DNA of 21,039 nucleotides from assembly GCA_964396385.1 (NCBI GenBank), contig CAYNFH010000107.1:1-21039 (forward strand), in the 5' to 3' direction. The notes under the pieces are model-generated. The model had not been told where the DNA came from. It saw nothing but the letters and a program-made list of their open reading frames with translations, and made no database searches. How positions within the stretch are numbered: position 1 is the first letter of the stretch; each line of letters begins with the position of its first letter. Position numbers and translations under genes: made by a program. The DNA comes from CAYNFH01 sp964396385. Lineage in GTDB: Bacteria > Armatimonadota > Chthonomonadetes > Chthonomonadales > CAJBBX01. Positions 14,197-19,928 of the stretch are shown here, one piece after another.

Positions 14197-15255
14197 CTAC
14201 TGCAGCTGAGGAGAGTCGCCCTCCGGGACTTGGTCCTGAGAGTCACCATCATCGCCAGGTTCTTCTTGCTCCTCTTCGGGCTCAACCTCATAACCAGGCG
14301 GAAGCTCGCCCTGTACAAGAAACCGTCCGATAGCGGCGCGAATTCGATCAGGAGGGTACGAGACGTTCTGGGCTTGGTTTTGAACTCGAGTCCTTCCAGG
14401 GTGAAGCGTGTCCCACTTTGACCGCTGTTGGTCCTTCCGCCCTTTGCCTTGGGGATTATTCCCGAAACCGTCCAAGGTTAGGTTCCATACAGGTTGCTTC
14501 TTCTCGATCAGGAAAGTCTCGCAAAGGCGTATCCACGTGTCATCTATGACCAAGTAGCGGCAGTAGAAACTGGTCGGCGCGACGGAAGGATCTGCCGCTC
14601 CGGCTTCGTCTAGCGATATCTTGTGGAGCATGAGCCGCTTGTAAATCGACGGCTCGGTCTGTTGTGGCGTGCTCAGCCTGCCTCCCTTCCTCGAACCTTG
14701 AGCAACTCCCTTTCCAACGTATATAGGCCAGGAGCGGTCATCCTGCTTGTTACGCGCAGTCACCAGCTTGTAAAGCGGGTTGTCCCCTTCATAGTAGAGT
14801 GCATATACTCCGATGCCAGCGAATTGATTGGGAGGAGGGAACGGAATGCGCGGCTGCCTGTCGAAAGCCTGGAGCAGGCTGTCCCCGATGGCCTCGCGAT
14901 CAAGAGGATTGAAGATTTGTGGAGGCTGCGCCAGAGGCTTGGCCAGATTCAGCGCCACGCGCAGTTCCCCTACAAGCGCTTCTATGTTATTGCACAGCCG
15001 ATTTCTATCCGTCGTCGACAGCGAGGCCAGTGTCTGCGGTAACTGAGCCAAGACCTCGTGAACGAGCTCTCTTTCAAATCCCAAATTAGCGAGGCGGTCA
15101 GGGTCCGACGCCGTCGCGAGTTCCCGCGTGAGAGCAGCAGCCTTCCTCAACGTACTCCTAGCCCGGCCAAGCCTGAAACGACTCAGCTGCCACGTCCCGA
15201 AGTCACCTGCTGGCAGCATGCCGAGGGCTTGGATAATTGGATCTTTGTCGGGCAA
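14197..15255 (-). CDS. Second, longer Eco29kI-type GIY-YIG endonuclease
   Basis: This is a 352-residue protein. From residue 115 it follows the Eco29kI family closely: FNPLDREAIGDSLLQAF (115-131), GIGVYALYYEG (147-157), WPIYVGKGVAQGSRKGG (176-192), RLMLHKISL with Arg207 and His211, IRLCETFLI with Glu246, PVWN with Asn258, then DGFGNNPQGKG and SKWDTLHPGR. Catalytic residues are intact. It differs from the endonuclease at 11582 by an N-terminal helical extension of about 114 residues and an acidic C-terminal tail (EPEEEQEEPGDDGD). TTG at 15255 is chosen because GGAG lies 8 bases upstream; ATG 12 codons in is an alternative. It is transcribed against the methyltransferase and directly follows an antitoxin-like gene. 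Confidence 0.8.
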   Translation of the reverse strand: MPDKDPIIQALGMLPAGDFGTWQLSRFRLGRARSTLRKAAALTRELATASDPDRLANLGFERELVHEVLAQLPQTLASLSTTDRNRLCNNIEALVGELRVALNLAKPLAQPPQIFNPLDREAIGDSLLQAFDRQPRIPFPPPNQFAGIGVYALYYEGDNPLYKLVTARNKQDDRSWPIYVGKGVAQGSRKGGRLSTPQQTEPSIYKRLMLHKISLDEAGAADPSVAPTSFYCRYLVIDDTWIRLCETFLIEKKQPVWNLTLDGFGNNPQGKGRKDQQRSKWDTLHPGRTRVQNQAQNVSYPPDRIRAAIGRFLVQGELPPGYEVEPEEEQEEPGDDGDSQDQVPEGDSPQLQ

Positions 15256-15279
15256 TCAGGTTACTCCAATGAGGAACGG

Positions 15280-15522
15280 TCAGCGGCGGAGTCTGTCGGC
15301 ATGCAACTCCTCGCGGGTAGGGACGGGCTCGGTGCCGAAGTCTACTCCCCTCTGTAAGCGCTCCAGGAACTGACGCCGCAAGGCCGCCCGCTGCTCCTCC
15401 GCGGAGCCGTCCTCCTCGGGCAGGAATGTCACGAGGACCCGAGCTTTGCGCACGCCTTTGGGCCGCTCCTGAAGCTCGACCTTGCCGTCCTCGTATATGC
15501 CTTCAATCGCTTGCAGGGCCAT
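15280..15522 (-). CDS. Antitoxin-like small protein (DUF104/AF2212-type pattern)
   Basis: This 80-residue protein starts at ATG 15522, where AAAGGAG (15538-15532) is 9 bases upstream; an ATG seven codons earlier would overlap that site. The opening IEGIYEDGKVELQERPKGV is the strand-hairpin pattern of AF2212-like antitoxins, followed by KARVLVTFLPEE and a charged helical tail (RRQFLERLQRG, ending HADRLRR). No toxin is adjacent. It ends 24 bases before the start of the second endonuclease on the same strand, so the two are probably in one transcript. The assignment is by pattern only. Confidence 0.65.
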   Translation of the reverse strand: MALQAIEGIYEDGKVELQERPKGVRKARVLVTFLPEEDGSAEEQRAALRRQFLERLQRGVDFGTEPVPTREELHADRLRR

Positions 15523-15531
15523 CTTTAGAAT

Positions 15532-15538
15532 CTCCTTT
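15532..15538 (-). promoter_or_regulatory. Ribosome binding site that sets the start at 15522
   Basis: AAAGGAG on the minus strand lies 9 bases before the ATG at 15522 and inside the coding sequence that an ATG at 15543 would require. Confidence 0.65.
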
Positions 15539-15570
15539 CCCATTCTATCACGGCTGAAGTAGGCCTGGCA

Positions 15571-16569
15571 TCACCGGACCAGACGCCAGCCGCGTGAATC
15601 CACCTCCAGGGCGGAGGCGCCGGCATACTGGTCGTACGTGCGGTTCATCTCGGCAATGGAATCGAAGTAGCCCACCAGGAAGGCGGCACCGAAGCTCTCC
15701 CCCTGCTTCACGGGGTGGCCGCCGATCTCCTCGATAAAGCAGACGTAGCCGCGATGGTGGCACCAGGCTTCGGACACATCCGACGGCCGCAGCGTCATAC
15801 CGGCCAGCCAGGGGCCGGGCGTGCCCGTCTTCGGGTCCCGGAGATGGTAGGCGCGGATGAAGCGCTTCGGCGGCTTTCCGCCGCGACGGTACAGGTACCT
15901 GGCGTCCGGCGGGAAGTCCGCGAGGAACTCCTTGGCCGGTATCCGGCCGGCGTAGCTCAGGTAGACCTCGCCGAAGGTGTCACCGCCCGTGTGCTTGATG
16001 TGACCCGGCATGTCCAGCCGGAGCGAGGGCGCTGCGACCGCGTTTACGCTTGTCACTCGATCGCTGGACAGGAAGTACCGCTTCCCCTCCGGGAACAGCA
16101 GTGTCTGCTCCCACTCCGAGCCGGCCTCTCTTCCGGGCATGGCCTCTCTGAACCGCCAGCGTTGCTTTACGGCCACGAAGTCGGGACCGCGGATGACTTC
16201 CGGCGCGAGCTCACCCGCCTGCGTGCAGATCTGCGGCCCCTCTACAATGCGCTTGGGGATATCGCCGTGGACCGCGTTATGGAAGTCGTACACCATCTCC
16301 TTCGGCAGCCGGTCGCGGTAAGCCGTGTCGCTGCCGGGCTCCAGGATCCAGTCCACGATGTCCAGGCCGAATCCCGGGTCACGGAATCCCGTCTGCCTAT
16401 CCAGGAAGGAGCCGGCCGCCACGCCCGAGACATATCCCTTCTTGCGGATCTCGGCCGAGAGCTGGGGACTGTCAATGCGGATAGAGTCCGGCGAATCATG
16501 GACGTCCATGCTGGACGGCATGCAGAGTGTGCAGAGAAGCATGATTAAGCCTGGCAGGATCTGCCGCAT
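15571..16569 (-). CDS. Secreted protein of unknown function
   Basis: This is a 332-residue protein with a signal peptide (MRQILPGLIMLLCTLCM). AGGAAGG lies just upstream of ATG 16569; the frame stays open another 40 codons upstream, but that part looks like non-coding leader. The mature protein is beta-rich with many conserved-looking aromatic stretches: VSGVAAGSFLDRQTG, DPGFGLDIVDWILEPG, WEQTLLFPEGKRYF, RLDMPGHIKHTGGDTF, DARYLYRRGG and WCHHRGYVCFIEEIGG. This looks like a carbohydrate-active or binding beta-sandwich of the type found near sugar-degradation genes, but I cannot name the family or activity. It is divergent from the small gene at 16716. Confidence 0.7.
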   Translation of the reverse strand: MRQILPGLIMLLCTLCMPSSMDVHDSPDSIRIDSPQLSAEIRKKGYVSGVAAGSFLDRQTGFRDPGFGLDIVDWILEPGSDTAYRDRLPKEMVYDFHNAVHGDIPKRIVEGPQICTQAGELAPEVIRGPDFVAVKQRWRFREAMPGREAGSEWEQTLLFPEGKRYFLSSDRVTSVNAVAAPSLRLDMPGHIKHTGGDTFGEVYLSYAGRIPAKEFLADFPPDARYLYRRGGKPPKRFIRAYHLRDPKTGTPGPWLAGMTLRPSDVSEAWCHHRGYVCFIEEIGGHPVKQGESFGAAFLVGYFDSIAEMNRTYDQYAGASALEVDSRGWRLVR

Positions 16570-16700
16570 AGCGCCTTCCTGTTCCCCTCGCAGCGGGCCG
16601 CCTCCTACTTCGCAGGTGGTCGGCAGGACTCGGGGTGGCGAAACCGAAGGGAGGTAGCGGCCGTCTGCTTCACCGGCGGCGCCATCCACAGTTCACTCCC

Positions 16701-16707
16701 GAGGAGG
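16701..16707 (+). promoter_or_regulatory. Ribosome binding site that sets the start at 16716
   Basis: GAGGAGG lies 8 bases before the ATG at 16716. An in-frame ATG at 16635 has no comparable site. Confidence 0.65.
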
Positions 16708-16715
16708 TCTACTAT

Positions 16716-16961
16716 ATGTCCGAAGACGTGCAGCCGGACCTGTCCACGCTCCGCATCTTTGAGGAGGACGGCCGGAAGATCCGCATCTACCTTACCGTGA
16801 ACGGCTCCCTCTGCTGCGACCGCTACGAGCCGGCCACCGGCAAGTGGAAGCATCTGCCGCTGCGAGAGGCCACCGAAGCGGAGCTGACGGAGCTTCTGGC
16901 GGTGCGGTACGCCAGCCGGGACGAGGAGATCGCGCGCAGTATACAGGCACACTCTAGGTGA
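16716..16961 (+). CDS. Small acidic protein of unknown function
   Basis: This 81-residue protein begins MSEDVQPDLSTLRIFEEDGR, continues with KIRIYLTVNGSLCCDRYEP, and has a charged helical C-terminus (REATEAELTELLAVRY). It has no signal, membrane segment or known motif. The strong GAGGAGG site supports ATG 16716. Its TGA stop (16959-16961) lies inside the GTGAGAG heptamer array, so the repeat supplies the stop codon. The array then runs into the start of the SMP-30-like gene. Confidence 0.6.
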   Translation: MSEDVQPDLSTLRIFEEDGRKIRIYLTVNGSLCCDRYEPATGKWKHLPLREATEAELTELLAVRYASRDEEIARSIQAHSR

Positions 16962-16985
16962 GAGGTGAGAGGTGAGAGGTGAGAG
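16958..16985 (+). repeat. Heptamer array GTGAGAG, four perfect units, spanning a gene junction
   Basis: Four perfect GTGAGAG units. The first contains the TGA stop of the upstream gene and the third supplies the GTG start chosen for the downstream gene. The GAGAGG at 16960-16965 can serve as its ribosome site. Confidence 0.9.
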
Positions 16986-17898
16986 TCGGCGCGGCAAGAG
17001 CCTAGTGAATCTTGCGTTACTCGTGTGCCTGCTGGTTGGTGTGAGTGGCGGAGCCGGCAAGGCGGATGTGCGTCTGGAGGAGGCGGGGTCAAAGCTGGTG
17101 GCGCTGCCGGGAGAGTACACCTTCACGGAAGGCCCGGCGTGCGATGCGAAGGGGAACGTCTACTTCACGGACCAACCCAGCGACCGGATCCTCAAGTTCA
17201 GCGTGGACGGCAAGATGTCCACGTACATGAGCGCGAGCGGCCGCTCCAATGGTCTCTGCTTTGACAAGCAGGGCTACTTGTGGGCGTGTGCCGACGAGAA
17301 GAATGAGCTGTGGCGCATCGCCCCCAACGGCACGTACGTGGTGGTCGTGAGGAACTTCCACGGAAAGCTGCTGAATGGCCCAAATGACGTGTGGGTCCGG
17401 CCCGACGGCGGCCTCTACTTCACGGACCCCTACTACCAGCGGCCGTACTGGCACCGCGGACCGGAGGAGCAGGACGTGCGCGGCGTCTACTACGTATCGC
17501 CGGACCGCAAGCGGCTCACCCGGGTGATAGACGACATGAAGCAGCCCAACGGCATCATCGGGACGCCGGACGGCAAGACGCTCTACGTCTCGGACATCGA
17601 CGGCGGCGAGACCTACTCCTATCACATCCAGCCGGATGGGGAGCTGACCAACAAGAAGCTGTTCTGCAAGCTGGGCTCGGACGGCATGACCATCGACAAC
17701 GAGGGCAACGTCTACCTCACCGGCAAGGGTGTGACGGTCTTCAACCGTAGCGGGAAGCAGATAGAGCACATCGACGTGCCGGAGGCCTGGACGGGCAACG
17801 TGTGCTTTGGCGGCGAGGATCGGCACATCCTGTTCATCACGGCGAGCAAGCACGCTTACGGGTTGCGCATGCGCGTGCACGGCGTGGGGAGTCAGTAG
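16972..17898 (+). CDS. Exported SMP-30/gluconolactonase (LRE) family protein
   Basis: This 308-residue protein has an N-terminal signal (LVNLALLVCLLVGVSGGAG) and an SMP-30 six-bladed propeller. The metal-site elements appear in the usual order: YTFTEGPACDAKGNVYFTD (Glu53), LNGPNDVWVRPDGGLYFTD (metal-binding Asn), MKQPNGIIGTPDGKTLYVSD (Asn and Asp), and DGMTIDNEGNVYLTGKGV. These proteins hydrolyse sugar lactones or related esters using a divalent metal, and an exported form would act on extracellular lactones. The GTG at 16972 lies in the heptamer array; GTG 17005 is a possible alternative start with a shorter signal peptide. A hairpin cluster follows the stop. Confidence 0.85.
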   Translation: MRGESRRGKSLVNLALLVCLLVGVSGGAGKADVRLEEAGSKLVALPGEYTFTEGPACDAKGNVYFTDQPSDRILKFSVDGKMSTYMSASGRSNGLCFDKQGYLWACADEKNELWRIAPNGTYVVVVRNFHGKLLNGPNDVWVRPDGGLYFTDPYYQRPYWHRGPEEQDVRGVYYVSPDRKRLTRVIDDMKQPNGIIGTPDGKTLYVSDIDGGETYSYHIQPDGELTNKKLFCKLGSDGMTIDNEGNVYLTGKGVTVFNRSGKQIEHIDVPEAWTGNVCFGGEDRHILFITASKHAYGLRMRVHGVGSQ

Positions 17899-17912
17899 AG
17901 GCGGCAGTCTAT

Positions 17913-17936
17913 GATCGCCCGCCTTGCCGGGCGATC
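17913..17936 (+). terminator. Hairpin after the SMP-30-like gene
   Basis: GATCGCCCG (17913-17921) and CGGGCGATC (17928-17936) are perfect 9-base arms with a 6-base loop, 14 bases after the stop. No T-tract follows, so it may be a terminator or a REP-like RNA structure. Confidence 0.5.
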
Positions 17937-17947
17937 AGCCGGAATGG

Positions 17948-17995
17948 GCTACCGAGGTAGCTGCAACAAGTACGCAAAGTCCGCCTTCGCGGACT
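17948..17995 (+). repeat. Two further hairpins in front of the creatininase-like gene
   Basis: GCTACC-GA-GGTAGC (17948-17961) and AGTCCGC-CTTC-GCGGACT (17978-17995) are perfect hairpins. The second ends directly against the GGGGAG ribosome site (17996-18001) of the next gene, so folding could affect its translation. Confidence 0.6.
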
Positions 17996-18007
17996 GGGGA
18001 GACAGGA

Positions 18008-18904
18008 ATGCGGGAGGTGCGGTGGGAGCGGATGTTCCCGAATGAGCTGGAGGAGGCGTTCGCCGCCTGTCCGGTAGTCTACTTCCCTTATGGACTATGC
18101 GAGCCGCACGGACCGCAGAACACGCTGGGGCTGGACGCGCTCAAGGCGCACGGCATCTGCTGCGCGGCGGCCCGGGAGCACGGCGGCATCGTGGCCCCGC
18201 CGGACTACTGGCACATCCATGAGCTGGGTGCCTATGGCGTATGGGCGCACAAGAACATAGGCCAGGTCCCGCGCACCTGGCTCACCTGCATGCCGCCTTG
18301 GCAGCACTTCCGCAATGTCTGCTACCACGTGCGGCAGGCGGACTCGCATGGGTTCCACGCCGCCCTCTTCGTCACCGGGCACTACGGCCCCAACTGGATG
18401 GACCTCAAGACGCTGCTGGATCTGTTGCAGCCCCACTCAGGCACGCGGCTCTACGGCCTGCCGGACTTTGAGGCGAACCAGCCGGGCTTCGCGGGCGACG
18501 GCAAGAGTGGGGGCGACCACGCGGGCCGGGTGGAGACCTCCCTGCTCTGGGCGCTGGAGCCGGACTGCGTGGACATCTCGCGAATTCCAGCGCCGGACGC
18601 GTCCGGTCCTCACTTTGCCATGGGAGGCAACGCGCGAGAGTCCAACCGCCTCACCGGCGAGCGGATGGTCAACGATGAGGTCCGCTGGCTGGGCGCGAAG
18701 GCGCGGGAGCTGCTGGACGCCTATGACCGAGAGCGTCCAAGCCACACCTTCCGCACCTTTGCGGACGTGGAGCGGGTGTGGGAGGGCATCGTGCGTCCGG
18801 TCCTGCCGGAGTTCAAGAGCATGCAGGAGCGGATGGGCGAAGACGGCGTGCCGGAGGACTCCCGCTGGTACGCAAACTGGAAGGTGGACCGGGACGGTAG
18901 GTGA
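18008..18904 (+). CDS. Creatininase-family amidohydrolase
   Basis: This 298-residue cytoplasmic protein starts at ATG 18008, where GGGGAG lies 6 bases upstream. It has the creatininase-fold metal signatures: PYGLCEPHGPQNTLGLD (27-43, metal ligands Glu32, His34 and Asp43), VTGHYGPNW (122-130, in place of the common NGHGGN) and GDHAGRVETSLLWAL (169-183, with Glu176). The family includes creatinine amidohydrolase and enzymes opening cyclic amides of cofactor precursors. The HGPQNTLGLD variant departs from the usual HGPHLPLGTD, so the substrate is not creatinine with any certainty. It lies 104 bases after the SMP-30-like gene and 55 bases before the hydrolase. Confidence 0.82.
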   Translation: MREVRWERMFPNELEEAFAACPVVYFPYGLCEPHGPQNTLGLDALKAHGICCAAAREHGGIVAPPDYWHIHELGAYGVWAHKNIGQVPRTWLTCMPPWQHFRNVCYHVRQADSHGFHAALFVTGHYGPNWMDLKTLLDLLQPHSGTRLYGLPDFEANQPGFAGDGKSGGDHAGRVETSLLWALEPDCVDISRIPAPDASGPHFAMGGNARESNRLTGERMVNDEVRWLGAKARELLDAYDRERPSHTFRTFADVERVWEGIVRPVLPEFKSMQERMGEDGVPEDSRWYANWKVDRDGR

Positions 18905-18959
18905 AGCCGATGGGCGCGATGCTCAGCACGGCCCCCGGCGGGTAGAACGTGGTCGGCGG

Positions 18960-19928
18960 ATGCAGAGGCTCTGGCTGGTATTCGTCTGCTTGTTCCTGGG
19001 CGCGGCGCTTACCCGCAAGCGGACGCGGCGGGCGCCCCAGGTGTGGGAGCACGGCTGGCTGCGCGTGAATGGCGTGCGGCTGCACTACGTCAGCGCGGGG
19101 AACGGTCCGCTCATCCTCTTTCTGCACGGTTTCCCGGAGCTCTGGTACGCGTGGAAGGCCCAGCTCGCGGAGTTTGGCGGAGACTACCGCGCGGTGGCCG
19201 TGGACATGCGCGGCTACAACCTGTCCGACAAGCCGGGCCGCGTAGCGGATTACGCGCTCCCGGCTTTGGCAGCGGACGTGAAGGCGCTGCTGGAGGAGCT
19301 GGGCGGCGGAAGCAGAGCGGTCCTGGTGGGCCACGATTGGGGCGGAATCGTGGCGTGGGCGCTCGCCGCTCTCCACCCGGAGGTGCTGGAGCGGCTGGTG
19401 ATCATCAACGCACCGCACCCCGCGCTATTCCTGCGTGAGCTCCGGCGGAGTCCGGCGCAGCGGCTCGCGAGCTCCTACGTGAAGCTGTTCCGCAGCCGGC
19501 TGGCGGAGCCCCTGCTCCGCTTCAACCGCTTCTGGGCCCTGCGGCAGATGGTGTTCGGAATGGCGAAGCGGGGCTTCAGCCGACAGGACCGGCGAGCGTA
19601 CCTGCGCGCGTGGTCGGAGCCGGGCGCGATCACCGGCGGCCTCAGCTACTATCGGGCGCTCGACGCGGACCCGGTGCGCATTGCCCGCGGGCGCGCTTCG
19701 GCTTCCGTGGCGGAGGGGCTGGCGCAGGTGGGCCGGATCCGGGTTCCCACGCTGGTCCTCTGGGGTATGCAGGACCGCGCGCTGCTGCCGGGCAACCTGG
19801 AGGGTCTGGAATCCGTGGTTGAAGATCTCATCGTAGAGCGGATTCCAAACGGCACCCACTGGGTAGTACACGAGCAGCCGCACCGCGTGAATCGGGGCAT
19901 TCGCGCGTTTCTGGAGAGCCGGAAGTGA
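18960..19928 (+). CDS. Alpha/beta hydrolase, soluble epoxide hydrolase-like
   Basis: This 322-residue protein has a hydrophobic N-terminal anchor or signal (3-17). The hydrolase core shows HGFPELWYAW (56-65, oxyanion hole), VGHDWGG with nucleophile Asp126, LWGMQDRALLPG with Asp272, and GTHWVVHEQP with base His300. The Asp nucleophile and the lid motif GGLSYYRA (Tyr230/231) point to epoxide hydrolase more than haloalkane dehalogenase or esterase. The exact substrate is unknown. The start is ATG 18960 with only a weak GGCGG upstream; no better in-frame start was seen. It is coupled to the next gene by a GTGA overlap. Confidence 0.85.
   Translation: MQRLWLVFVCLFLGAALTRKRTRRAPQVWEHGWLRVNGVRLHYVSAGNGPLILFLHGFPELWYAWKAQLAEFGGDYRAVAVDMRGYNLSDKPGRVADYALPALAADVKALLEELGGGSRAVLVGHDWGGIVAWALAALHPEVLERLVIINAPHPALFLRELRRSPAQRLASSYVKLFRSRLAEPLLRFNRFWALRQMVFGMAKRGFSRQDRRAYLRAWSEPGAITGGLSYYRALDADPVRIARGRASASVAEGLAQVGRIRVPTLVLWGMQDRALLPGNLEGLESVVEDLIVERIPNGTHWVVHEQPHRVNRGIRAFLESRK
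19913..19918 (+). promoter_or_regulatory. Ribosome binding site that sets the GTG start at 19925
   Basis: GGAGAG lies 6 bases before GTG 19925, which overlaps the preceding stop as GTGA. In-frame ATGs at 19937 and 19946 have no site of similar quality. Confidence 0.6.

Noticed and set aside
14143..14421. A plus-strand frame beginning at the end of the 97-residue gene
   Set aside because: It overlaps the second endonuclease on the other strand, which has a full set of family motifs, and it has no ribosome site.
11582..15255. Apparent absence of CCGCGG (the Eco29kI site) in the island, although it occurs at several places elsewhere in the window
   Set aside because: Only a few sites would be expected at this lower GC, so the absence is weak evidence, and the specificity of these nucleases is unknown.
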